39,584 nt of DNA from JADLEX01 sp964586775 (lineage in GTDB: Bacteria; Lernaellota; Lernaellaia; JACKCT01), in the NCBI GenBank assembly GCA_964586775.1, contig CAZPJD010000167.1:1-39584 (forward strand), given 5' to 3'. Numbering within the stretch: the stretch's first letter is position 1; each line of letters begins with the position of its first letter. The notes beneath the pieces are model-generated. The model was not told the DNA's origin. It saw nothing but the letters and a program-made list of their open reading frames with translations, and ran no database searches. Positions 16,155 to 23,897 of the stretch are shown one piece after another. The translations under genes were made by a program, and so were the position numbers.

Positions 16155-17665
16155 GACGCCAGTTCGCCTTCGATCACGTCGGCGTCGGCGCGAAGCTCTG
16201 AGACGACCGCCGCGTCTTCGATGCCGCCCAGGTTGATGCGCACGTTGGCCAGCGCGCCGCGCACCCCCGTGCGCGCCATCATGCGTCCCACGTCGAGATC
16301 CGATGCGCAGTTGACGTTGCTGCGCCCATCGAGGCCGCCCAGCACGCGCAGCACGTCCATGCCGAGCCGCGCGTTTGCCAGCGGGATGCGCGCCGCGTGG
16401 ATCGTCGCCGCCTGCACCGCCGCCGTGCGCGCCGCTTTGTGCTCGGGCGTGTCCTTGGGCAGCGCGTAGGCCGCCATCACCTCGCCGTAGGCGTCGGCAT
16501 CGGCGTCGATCGCCGCGCGGGCAAGGGCCGAGAGCGAGTGCAGCGCGGCGAGCGCGTCGCGCACCTGCGCCTCGTGCTCGGCGTACTTCTTTTTGCCGCT
16601 CGTCAGTTCGCAGACCATCAGGCCGAGCGCCGCGGCCGACGCGATGGCGAACGCCGCCACGCTGCCCCCGCCGGGCGCGGCGGATTTGCCCGCGACCGCG
16701 TCGAGGAACGGCGAAGCCATGTCGGCGAGCGGCGTTTTCGACTTCGCACCCGAACCGCCGCCCATCGCGCGCGCGAGGCGGTTTTCGAGAATCATGTCGC
16801 TCGAGAAATTCTCGACGCGCAAATAGAAATCCGCCGCGGCGTCGAGCGCGCGCTGCGGCACGAGGCCGACAATCTCGCTGCCGACGACCGGCACGCCGTA
16901 ACGCGCCGCTTCGCTTGTCACCATCTCCACCGCGCGATGGATGGGCGTGCCCTCGAAGTCGGTCAGGTTCATCGACACCTGCGCGATGCCGCGCGCGTCG
17001 AGCATCACGCCCATCGCCTTCACATAACGCAGCCCGCCCGACGAGTGGCGCACCGCGCGGGCGATGTGGTTCGCGATGGCGAGGTCGCCCGTGCCGAGGT
17101 TGACGTTGTAGGCGACGAGGAACTTGCGCGCGCCGACGATGGCCGCGCCCGCCGTGGGGTGCAGCTCGGGGCCGCCGCGATCGGGCCGGCGCGCGGGATT
17201 CGTCTTCACCTCTTCGCGGATGCCCTCGAATTCGCCACGCCGCACGTCGGCCAGGTTCTCGCGCTCGGGCCGCGTGGCCGCGTGCTCGTAAAAATAGACG
17301 GGCAGGCCGAGCTCGCCCCACAGCCGGTCGCCCACCTCGCGCGCGATGGCCACGCACTCGCCCATCGTCACGCCGCGCACGGGAATGAAGGGAATGACGT
17401 CCACCGCGCCGAGACGCGGGTGGCCGCCGGCGTGCGTGTTGAGGTCGATCAGACGCATGGCGGTCGCCGCGCCGCGCACGGCCGCCTCGCCCACCGCCTC
17501 GCGCGTGCCGACGAAGGTGACGACGGCGCGGTTGTGGTCGGCGTCGGCCTCGTGCCCGAGCACGCAAACGTCCGGCGCGGAGGCGATGGCCGCGACGATC
17601 GCTTCGATCACCTCGGGCCGCCGCCCCTCGCTGAAATTCGGAACGCACTCGACGATGGTCTTCAC
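16151..17665 (-). CDS. ftcD: Fused glutamate formimidoyltransferase/formimidoyl-THF cyclodeaminase
   Basis: A 504-aa bifunctional enzyme that moves the formimidoyl group of formimidoylglutamate to tetrahydrofolate and then deaminates it to methenyl-THF, the last step of this form of histidine degradation. The transferase domain (about 1-300) starts MKTIVECVPNFSEGRR and has catalytic His82 in NTHAGGHPRLGAVDVIPF. The cyclodeaminase domain (about 310-504) has the Gly-rich SAAPGGGSVAAFAIASAAAL and the late NARLGMDVLRVLGGLDG. ATG 17665 gives the standard start; AAGGAG lies just upstream. hutI is 120 nt upstream behind a palindromic repeat, and queE overlaps the stop by 4 nt. Confidence 0.92.
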   Translation of the reverse strand: MKTIVECVPNFSEGRRPEVIEAIVAAIASAPDVCVLGHEADADHNRAVVTFVGTREAVGEAAVRGAATAMRLIDLNTHAGGHPRLGAVDVIPFIPVRGVTMGECVAIAREVGDRLWGELGLPVYFYEHAATRPERENLADVRRGEFEGIREEVKTNPARRPDRGGPELHPTAGAAIVGARKFLVAYNVNLGTGDLAIANHIARAVRHSSGGLRYVKAMGVMLDARGIAQVSMNLTDFEGTPIHRAVEMVTSEAARYGVPVVGSEIVGLVPQRALDAAADFYLRVENFSSDMILENRLARAMGGGSGAKSKTPLADMASPFLDAVAGKSAAPGGGSVAAFAIASAAALGLMVCELTSGKKKYAEHEAQVRDALAALHSLSALARAAIDADADAYGEVMAAYALPKDTPEHKAARTAAVQAATIHAARIPLANARLGMDVLRVLGGLDGRSNVNCASDLDVGRMMARTGVRGALANVRINLGGIEDAAVVSELRADADVIEGELAS

Positions 17666-17695
17666 GGTTTTCTCCTTGCCAATCGAACGCCGGTA

Positions 17696-17764
17696 CCCTC
17701 ACCCCGACTCGCTTCGCTCGTCACCCCTCTCCCATCTGATGGGAGAGGGGCCGGGGGTGAGGGC
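17696..17764. repeat. Palindromic intergenic repeat between hutI and ftcD
   Basis: Arms CCCTCACCCC and GGGGGTGAGGG enclose CCCCTCTCCCATC/GATGGGAGAGGGG. It shares the GCTTCGCTCG insert with the copy at 9881-9949 and the CTCTCCCAT hairpin with 735-841, so the same family occurs in phage and host operons. Confidence 0.85.
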
Positions 17765-17785
17765 CATCATGGCCGGGCGTGTCTG

Positions 17786-19027
17786 CTACGCCACCTGCCC
17801 GCCCGCGATCACGACCCGGCACGGATTCGTGCCGAAATGATACGGAATTTGCCGCTCGTCGGGCACGTCGAGGATCACGAGATCCGCCCGCGCGCCGGGC
17901 TCGATGCGCCCGCGATCGGCGAGGCCCAGCGACGCCGCGCCGTTCGCGGTCGCGGCGACGAGCGCCTCGTGCGGCGTCATCTTCATCCGAACGCACGCGA
18001 GCGCAAGCATCATCGCCATCGACCACGATGGCGAACTGCCCGGGTTGAAATCGGTGGCGACGAAAACCGCCGCGCCCGCGTCGAGCAGCGTCCGCGCGGG
18101 CGGGTAGCGGTCGAGACCAAGGTGAAACACCGAGCCCGGCAAAAGCCCGGCGAACGCCCCGCTTTGCGCGATCGCCGGGATGTCGTCGTCCGACAAATGC
18201 TCCAGGTGATCGATGCTCGCCGCCCCCGCGCCGATCGCCGCGAGCGCCCCGCCGTTTCGCGCGTGCTGCTCGACGTGGGCGCGGCATTCCAGACCGCACC
18301 TGGCGGCGGCCTCGAAGATGCGCGCCATTTCGCGGCGCGAAAACGCGTGCTCGTCGCAGTACACGTCGCAAAAGTGCGCGAGCCCTTCGCCCGCGGCCTC
18401 GGGAATCACGCGCTCGCACCACAAACGCAGATAGCCCTCGCGATCGTGCGCGTATTCGGGCGGCACCACGTGCGCGAGCAACGTCGGCAGCACGGACAGC
18501 ACGGATCGCTCGCCCATCGTGCGGATCGCGCGCAGCATTTTCATTTCGCTTTCGAGATCGAGCCCGTAGCCGCTCTTCGCCTCGATGGTGGTGGTGCCGT
18601 ACGCCAAAAAGCGCTCGGCGTGCTCGAGCGCGATCTCGACGAGCCGCGATTCATCCGTCTCGCGCACAGCGGCGACGCTCGACAAGATGCCTCCGCCCGA
18701 CGCCGCGATCTGCTGATAGGTCTCGCCGCGAATGCGTCGCTCGTATTCGTCGTGGCGCGTGCGTGCGAAGACGGGGTGCGTGTGCGCGTCGACGAATCCG
18801 GGGATCACCGCGCACCCGCGCGCGTCGATCGCCTCGGCGTTTTGCGCGCCAGTGATGAGCAGCACGTCGGTCTCGTCGCCCGCCGCAACGATCTTCGCGC
18901 CGTCGCACAGCACCGCCGCGCGCTCGATCACCACCGCGTCGCCGAGCGCAGCGCCGCGCCGCGCGACCGCGCCGATTCCGCACGTGGCGAGGCGCGAGAT
19001 GTTTCGGACGAGAAGCATCGTCGTCAC
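17786..19027 (-). CDS. hutI: Imidazolonepropionase (HutI)
   Basis: A 413-aa metal-dependent amidohydrolase that opens 4-imidazolone-5-propionate to N-formimidoyl-glutamate, the third step of histidine degradation. The metal-binding HTH (His82, His84) lies in PGFVDAHTHPVFA. Family hallmarks are EAKSGYGLDLESEMKMLR, HVEQHARNGG and VATDFNPGSSPSWSMAMML. Length is normal. Start is GTG 19027, followed by an in-frame ATG three codons later (19018) that could also serve. The gene lies 4 nt after hutU, so the two are co-transcribed. The product feeds the fused FtcD encoded next. Confidence 0.93.
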   Translation of the reverse strand: MTTMLLVRNISRLATCGIGAVARRGAALGDAVVIERAAVLCDGAKIVAAGDETDVLLITGAQNAEAIDARGCAVIPGFVDAHTHPVFARTRHDEYERRIRGETYQQIAASGGGILSSVAAVRETDESRLVEIALEHAERFLAYGTTTIEAKSGYGLDLESEMKMLRAIRTMGERSVLSVLPTLLAHVVPPEYAHDREGYLRLWCERVIPEAAGEGLAHFCDVYCDEHAFSRREMARIFEAAARCGLECRAHVEQHARNGGALAAIGAGAASIDHLEHLSDDDIPAIAQSGAFAGLLPGSVFHLGLDRYPPARTLLDAGAAVFVATDFNPGSSPSWSMAMMLALACVRMKMTPHEALVAATANGAASLGLADRGRIEPGARADLVILDVPDERQIPYHFGTNPCRVVIAGGQVA

Positions 19028-19031
19028 CCGA

Positions 19032-20685
19032 TCATGATCTGGGCATTGGGATTTTCACGCCGCGATCGCGGGCGAAATCGATCGCTTCGTCGTAACCCGC
19101 GTCGGCGTGGCGGAAGACGCCCATGGCCGGGTCGTTGGTCAGCACGCGCGCAAGGCGCGCGGCCATGCGCGGCGTGCCGTCGGCGACGGCGACCTGCCCC
19201 GCGTGCAGCGAATAGCCGATCCCCACGCCGCCGCCATGGTGAAAGCTCACCCAGCTCGCGCCCGACGATGCGGCGACGAGCGCGTTGAGCACCGGCCAGT
19301 CCGCCACCGCGTCGGTGCCGTCCTTCATCGCCTCGGTTTCGCGGTACGGGCTCGCGACGCTGCCGCAGTCCAAATGATCGCGCCCGAATACGATGGGCGC
19401 GGCGAGCTCGCCCGCGCCCACCATCTCGTTGACGCGCAAGGCGAAGGCCGCGCGCTCGCCGTAGCCGAGCCAGCAGATGCGCGCGGGAAGGCCCTGAAAA
19501 CGCACCCGTTCGCGCGCGAGGCCGATCCACCGCGCGAGCGACGGGTTGTCGCCGAACATGTCGAGCATGAGGTCGTCGGTCTTGCGAATGTCGTCGGGGT
19601 CGCCCGAGAGCGCCGCCCAGCGAAACGGCCCGCGCCCCTCGCAGAACATCGGCCGGATGTAGGCGGGCACAAAGCCGGGGAACGCGAACGCGTCGGCGAC
19701 GCCCGCCTCCTTGGCGAAGGTGCGGATGTTGTTGCCGTAGTCGAAGGTGACGGCCCCCGCTCTCATGAGGGCGAGCATGCCGCGCACGTGCTCGCCGATC
19801 GACGCGATCGCGCGGCGGCGATATTCGGCGGCGTCGCGCGCGCAGGGCCAGCGCATCGGCGAGGCTCATGCCGTGCGGCACGTAGCCGCAAGCGGGGTCG
19901 TGGGCGCTCGTCTGATCGGTCAGCAGATCGGGCACCACGCCGCGCCGCGCGAGTTCGGGGATGACGTCGGCGCAGTTGGCGACGAGCCCGACGGCGAGCG
20001 CCTCGCGCCGGTCGCGCGCGGCGAGCACCCAAGCGAGGGCCTCGTCGAGCGAATCCGTCATGCGGTCGCAGTAGCGCGTCTCGATGCGCTTGCGGATGCG
20101 CGCGGCGTCGACGTCGATGCCCAGAAACGCCGCGCCGTTCATGGTCGCGGCCAGCGGCTGCGCGCCGCCCATGCCGCCGAGCCCGCCGGTGACGACGAGT
20201 CGCCCGGCGAGCGATCCGCCGAAATGCGCGCGCGCCGCCGCCGCGAAGGTCTCGTAGGTGCCCTGCAAGATGCCCTGCGTGCCGATGTAGATCCACGAAC
20301 CCGCGGTCATCTGGCCGTACATCATCAGCCCGCGCCGGTCGAGGTCGTCGAAGACGGCCCAGTCGGCCCACTTGCCCACGAGATTCGAGTTGGCGATCAG
20401 CACGCGGGGCGCGTCCTCGTGCGTGCGCACGATGCCCACGGGCTTGCCCGACTGCACGAGCAGCGTCTCGTCGTTTTCCAGGTCGCACAGCGAGCGCACG
20501 ATCGCGTCGAAGCAATCCCAGTTGCGCGCGGCCTTGCCGCGTCCGCCGTACACGACCAGATTCGCGGGGTCCTCGCCGACGCCGTCGTCGAGGTTGTTGA
20601 GCAACATGCGTAGCGCGGCTTCCTGGTGCCAGCCCTTGCACGAGAGCGCGGCGCCGGTGGGGGCGCTGATCGGCGGGCGAAACAT
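19032..20685 (-). pseudogene. hutU: Urocanate hydratase (HutU), interrupted by one frameshift
   Basis: Urocanase converts urocanate to imidazolonepropionate using tightly bound NAD+. The first part, from ATG 20685 (GGGGAG upstream), has RPPISAPTGAALSCKGWHQE and VVYGGRGKAARNWDCF and runs to PHGMSLADALALRAR. The reading then continues in another frame from RDAAEYRRRAIASIGEHVRG through FDYGNNIRTFAKEAG, GLPARICWLGYGERAAF, SGASWVSFHHGGGVGIG and the normal C terminus. The break is in the GCGCGCG run at 19836-19842, which is 2 nt short of (or 1 nt over) the in-frame length. Adding 2 nt gives about 551 aa, the usual family size. All else is intact, so this is either a sequencing/assembly indel in a GC dinucleotide run or a very recent inactivation. 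hutH is not in the window. Confidence 0.88.
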
Positions 20686-20722
20686 GGGGAACTCCCCGCG
20701 GGAAACGCGAAATGCGGACATC

Positions 20723-20751
20723 ATTATCCAGAGCGCTCCACGCGGTGTAAA
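20723..20751 (-). promoter_or_regulatory. Sigma-70-type promoter for hutU
   Basis: On the minus strand TTTACA (-35, 20751-20746) and GATAAT (-10, 20728-20723) are separated by exactly 17 bp. Transcription would start near 20716, about 30 nt before the hutU ATG, and read the hutU-hutI-ftcD-queE group. Confidence 0.6.
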
Positions 20752-20825
20752 GCGAGATCCTCGCCGTCTGGACGCCGTCGCTCCCGTCGCGCTAGAAACA
20801 TCGGACACAAATGTGGAGAGACGTG

Positions 20826-21827
20826 ATGACGATTCAGGCCATGGCGGCGATGGAACAGGGAAGCACGCTGAGTGCGTGGAGTTACGAGCCGGGCGCGTTG
20901 GGCGCGATGGATGTGCGCGTGCGCGTGAAGAGCTGTGGCATCTGCCTCAGCGACGTGCACATGATCGACAACGACTGGGGCGCGTCGCGCTATCCGCTGG
21001 TGCCCGGGCACGAGGCGGTGGGCGTGGTCGAGGATCTCGGCGCGGGCGTGACGCACCTGAAGGTCGGCGACCGCGTCGGCGTGGGCTGGCAGCGCGGCGC
21101 GTGCCTGCAATGTTCCGACTGCCTGCGCGGCGACGAAAATCTGTGCGCCAAAAACCGCGCGACGATCATCCACGGGCTCGGCGGATTCGCCGAGGCGCTG
21201 GTCATCGACTCGCGCTTCGCGTTTCGGCTTCCCGACGGGCTCGACACGACCACGGCGGGCCCGCTGCTGTGCGGCGGCGTCACGGTGTACTCGGCGCTGC
21301 GTCATGCGGGCATGCGCTCCGGGCAGAACGTGGGTGTGATCGGCGTGGGCGGGCTCGGGCATCTCGCGGTGCAGTTCGCCGCGAAGCTCGGCAACCGCGT
21401 GACGGTGTTCACGACCAGCGACGACAAGGCCGAACTGGCCGCGAAACTCGGCGCGCACGAGGCCGTGGTGACGCGCGCGGGCGAAGAGCCGTCGTGCTCG
21501 CGCGATCTGGACGTTCTCATCAGCACCGTGCCGGTCGCACTCGATTTCGCCGCGTACCTCGACCTGCTTGGCTCCGACGCGACGATGACGTTTGTGGGCG
21601 TGCCGAACGATCCCATGCCCGTGCCGCTCGTCAAACTGCTCGCGCGTCGACGGCGCATCACCGCGAGCCCTATTGGCGGGCGCGCGATGATGGATGAGAT
21701 GCTGCGCGCCGCGGACGCGTTCGGGATCGCGCCGATCGTCGAGACCTTTGCGCTCGACCGTGCGAACGACGCCATCGCCAAGGTCCGCGCCAACGCCGTG
21801 CGCTACCGGGCCGTGCTGACGGTCTGA
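20826..21827 (+). CDS. Zinc-dependent alcohol dehydrogenase (CAD/YahK-type MDR family)
   Basis: A 333-aa medium-chain dehydrogenase/reductase that would interconvert an alcohol and aldehyde with NAD(P)H. Catalytic zinc ligands are Cys37 (SCGICLSD), His62-Glu63 (PGHEAVG) and Cys149 (LLCGGVTVY). The structural zinc site is Cys93, Cys96, Cys99 and Cys107. The nucleotide motif GVGGLG lies at 173-178. ATG 20826 has GGAG 7 nt upstream; an upstream ATG at 20811 would cover that site. Transcribed divergently from hutU. Substrate cannot be told; cinnamyl-alcohol-type enzymes are the closest subgroup. There is no sign that it belongs to the hut pathway. Confidence 0.85.
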   Translation: MTIQAMAAMEQGSTLSAWSYEPGALGAMDVRVRVKSCGICLSDVHMIDNDWGASRYPLVPGHEAVGVVEDLGAGVTHLKVGDRVGVGWQRGACLQCSDCLRGDENLCAKNRATIIHGLGGFAEALVIDSRFAFRLPDGLDTTTAGPLLCGGVTVYSALRHAGMRSGQNVGVIGVGGLGHLAVQFAAKLGNRVTVFTTSDDKAELAAKLGAHEAVVTRAGEEPSCSRDLDVLISTVPVALDFAAYLDLLGSDATMTFVGVPNDPMPVPLVKLLARRRRITASPIGGRAMMDEMLRAADAFGIAPIVETFALDRANDAIAKVRANAVRYRAVLTV

Positions 21828-21919
21828 ACCTCGACCCGCATCGTCGCGCCATCGAGCGCACCGACGCCCCGGCAAGAATGACGAACCCTTCGACCGGCGC
21901 GGAGAAATCGACGCAATAG

Positions 21920-21949
21920 TGTACCTTTATAAACGGTTAAACGGGTACA
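21920..21949. repeat. AT-rich inverted repeat between adh and terL
   Basis: TGTACC (21920-21925) and GGTACA (21944-21949) flank an AT-rich centre with the near-duplicated AAACGGTT and AAACGGGT. It stands in the 159-nt convergent gap and has no GC stem plus T-tract, so it is not a standard terminator. It marks one edge of the host block that separates terL from portal. Confidence 0.35.
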
Positions 21950-21986
21950 ACATCTCGGTCGAAAAACGCGGCGAAAAGCGGCGTTG

Positions 21987-23240
21987 TCACCAGAATCCCG
22001 GTCGATGCGGATCGGTCGCCAGGGCGTAACGCCACGCGTCGATCGCGTGATCGTCCTGCTTCACGGGCTCCTCGCGCGCGCCGTCGTCTTCGCGCCAGCG
22101 GTATTGCGGGATCTCCGACAGCAGTTGCACGCACCGCGCGTGAACGCGCAGCAACGGTCCGCCGGGGCGATCGGGATGCAGCAGCGTGCTGATGCGCGCG
22201 ATACCCCCGGCCACGTCGTTGCGCGCCGCGCGCGCGGGCAACCCCGCGTTGCGTAGCGCGCGGATGTACTCGGGCCGCGCGGGATCGCACGCGAAGACCG
22301 ACGGCCGCCACGATTCAGCGAGCTCGCGCGCCATCGCGAGCCAGGTGCGTCCGTCGCCTTCGACGGGCACGCCGCGCGCGTATCGTTCGTCGAGCGTCCA
22401 CCAGCGCCCGTCGCCGTCGCGCGCGACCACGATCATCGCGCCCGGGTTGCGAAAACCCCAATCCACGCCCACGCGCACCTCGTCGAAATGCGCCGGCGCG
22501 TCGGCGTCCGCGAAGACGTGCACGCGGCGGTCGAAGCCCTCGAAGACCTGACCGATGAAGGCGTCGAACGACGCGAGATATTCGCGCTCGAAATACCGCG
22601 CGGGCAGCTCGCGCCGCGCGCGCTCGACCTCGGCGGCCAGATGCGGCAGCGCGGTGTTTTCGGCGGTGGTGAAGTGCGCGCGGCCGTAGTCGGGCAGCGC
22701 CAGCGCGTCGTGCGGGTCGCCGCGCCGCCAGATCTCGCGATAAAACCAGTTGCGCGAGAGCGGCGTGGTGGAAAACAAACCCCAGCCGAGCCGATCGGAC
22801 AGGCGCATGCGAAGCTGTCCGGTCCACGCGCGCTCGTCCACGCGGGCGGCCTCGTCGATCCAAAGGCCGTCGAGCCCGACGCCCACGAGCCGCTCGGGCA
22901 CGTGCGCGCTCTTGAACTCGATCGCGATGTCGCCCGCGAGCTCGATGCGCCGGTCGGTGCGATGAACGGTGCGGATGAGCACGGCCGCCGGGCCCGCGAG
23001 CGCGCTTTGCACCTCGCGCCACTGCACCTCGCCCAGGTCGTGCGTGGGCGCGACGGCCCAGTAGAGCAGCGGCCCCGATTTGGCCCAGCGATCGGCGTAG
23101 ACGCGGCGCAAAAACTCGCGCGCCGCCGCGTACGTCTTGCCCGAACGCACCCCGGCGCAAAGCGCGACGAAGCGCGTGCCCGCGCGGTGCAGGCGCATCT
23201 GGCCGGGGTGGGGGCGGTATTCGGCGAAGAGGTGGAGCAT
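21987..23240 (-). CDS. Phage terminase large subunit (TerL)
   Basis: A 417-aa DNA-packaging motor. The ATPase domain has Walker A GVRSGKT (Lys35), Walker B LDGLWIDEA (Asp129-Glu130) and the coupling-type STTP at 157-160. The RuvC-like nuclease domain has acidic residues at Asp260 (GVDWGFRNPG), Asp319 (ACDPARPEY) and Asp397/Asp401 (QDDHAIDAWRYAL), all in order, so the protein appears functional. ATG 23240 has no ribosome site: the heptad array ends 8 nt upstream. A later start at Met15 would keep the motifs. It follows gatCAB and a 66-aa ORF on the same strand, while the rest of the virion genes start about 10 kb away. No small terminase is evident. Confidence 0.85.
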   Translation of the reverse strand: MLHLFAEYRPHPGQMRLHRAGTRFVALCAGVRSGKTYAAAREFLRRVYADRWAKSGPLLYWAVAPTHDLGEVQWREVQSALAGPAAVLIRTVHRTDRRIELAGDIAIEFKSAHVPERLVGVGLDGLWIDEAARVDERAWTGQLRMRLSDRLGWGLFSTTPLSRNWFYREIWRRGDPHDALALPDYGRAHFTTAENTALPHLAAEVERARRELPARYFEREYLASFDAFIGQVFEGFDRRVHVFADADAPAHFDEVRVGVDWGFRNPGAMIVVARDGDGRWWTLDERYARGVPVEGDGRTWLAMARELAESWRPSVFACDPARPEYIRALRNAGLPARAARNDVAGGIARISTLLHPDRPGGPLLRVHARCVQLLSEIPQYRWREDDGAREEPVKQDDHAIDAWRYALATDPHRPGFW

Positions 23241-23248
23241 GTTCGAGG

Positions 23249-23316
23249 GGTCGTTGGTCGTTGGTCGTTGGTCGATGGTCTTTGGTCGTTGGTCGTTGGT
23301 CGAGGGTCAAAGGTCA
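23249..23316 (-). repeat. Heptad repeat array upstream of terL
   Basis: Nine full 7-nt units of the type GGTCGTT (variants GGTCGAT, GGTCTTT, GGTCGAG, GGTCAAA) plus a final GGTCA, in perfect register. On the coding strand they read AACGACC and stop 8 nt before the terL ATG. Confidence 0.9.
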
Positions 23317-23441
23317 GACGGGTGCCACACTTTCACCGGCCGCAAGGCCATGTGCGACGGGGACATGCAGCGCAAAGCGATGCGTGTCCCCGTTTGACAC
23401 ATCTTCGGCGTCGTTCCTCCGCCGAAAATGTGGCACCCGTC
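23317..23441. repeat. 125-bp inverted-repeat element, copy 1
   Basis: Perfect 13-bp ends GACGGGTGCCACA and TGTGGCACCCGTC bound an element with internal hairpins: CCGGCCGCAAGGCC, the GGGGACA hairpin (23359-23391), and TTCGGCG/CGCCGAA around a TCGTTCCTC loop. It has no ORF and resembles a MITE or REP-type unit. Copy 2 is at 23711-23811 in the same orientation. Confidence 0.85.
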
Positions 23442-23442
23442 T

Positions 23443-23643
23443 TTAATCCTCCACGCCCGGGATCGCGATGTTGACGACGATTACGTCCTCGCCGCGGTCG
23501 CGCGCGGCGGCGATGCCCTTTTGCACGCGCTCGAGCAGCTTGGTGATCTCGTCGAGATCGGTGTCGGGAAACTCGCCCGCGAGCATCTCGGCGATGCGCC
23601 CGCGCACGGCTTCCCACATGGCAAAAAAGGTTTCTTCGGTCAT
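23443..23643 (-). CDS. Small acidic hypothetical protein, 66 aa
   Basis: A 66-aa acidic protein starting MTEETFFAMWEAVRGRIAEM, with two amphipathic helices (RGRIAEMLAG; ITKLLERVQKGIAAARDRGE) and a short C-terminal beta strand (DVIVVNIAIPGVED). I do not recognise it. Being directly upstream of terL it might be a diverged phage gene, such as a terminase small subunit substitute, but it has no clear helix-turn-helix. The first Met at 23643 is preferred; the frame stays open upstream only through the heptad array (which reads as DHRPTT-type repeats). No ribosome site is visible. It is flanked by both copies of the inverted-repeat element. Confidence 0.5.
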   Translation of the reverse strand: MTEETFFAMWEAVRGRIAEMLAGEFPDTDLDEITKLLERVQKGIAAARDRGEDVIVVNIAIPGVED

Positions 23644-23648
23644 GGAAG

Positions 23649-23710
23649 GGTCTTTGGTCGTTGGTCGATGGTCGACGGTCGATGGTCGATGGTCGATGGT
23701 CAATGGTCAG
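23649..23710 (-). repeat. Heptad repeat array upstream of the 66-aa ORF
   Basis: Eight 7-nt units (GGTCTTT, GGTCGTT, GGTCGAT, GGTCGAC, then GGTCGAT three times, GGTCAAT) and a final GGTCA. The array begins 5 nt upstream of the ATG and abuts inverted-repeat element copy 2, the same order as upstream of terL. Confidence 0.9.
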
Positions 23711-23811
23711 GCGGGTGCCACACTTTCACCGGCCGCTAGGCCGGGGAAGGTGTGCCGGGGAATCGCCGCACATCTTCGGCCTCGTTCCTCGGCCGAAAAT
23801 GTGGCACCCGC
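23711..23811. repeat. 101-bp inverted-repeat element, copy 2
   Basis: Perfect 12-bp ends GCGGGTGCCACA and TGTGGCACCCGC. It shares CACTTTCACCGGCCGC and the terminal hairpin with copy 1, but lacks the GGGGACA insert. Its terminal hairpin stem is TTCGGCC/GGCCGAA where copy 1 has TTCGGCG/CGCCGAA around an identical loop. Confidence 0.85.
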
Positions 23812-23835
23812 GTTCCGGGTCATGCGGCACCCGCG

Positions 23836-23859
23836 CTCACCCTTCGCCGGGCGAACGGG
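23836..23859. repeat. 24-bp dispersed repeat
   Basis: Identical over 24 bp to 12061-12084, beginning CTCACCCTTCGCCGGGCGAA. Both copies lie in gaps beside phage genes; this one is about 40 nt past the end of gatB. Confidence 0.65.
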
Positions 23860-23897
23860 CGTTCGCGGTTTTGCGCGAAAGCGTGCGCCGTCGCGCG

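Noticed and set aside
21920..21949. Phage attachment site at the host-block edge
   Set aside because: No matching direct repeat is found near 11937-12300, and no integrase or tRNA is present; it remains only an inverted repeat.
22315..23310. Alternative minus-strand frame starting in the heptad array (DQRPTTKD-like start)
   Set aside because: The frame overlaps terL, whose ATPase and nuclease motifs are complete in the other frame; the start is an artefact of the array being open in several frames.
23649..23811. CRISPR array
   Set aside because: The 7-nt units are tandem with no spacers, and the larger elements are only two copies with long unrelated DNA between them; no cas genes are seen.
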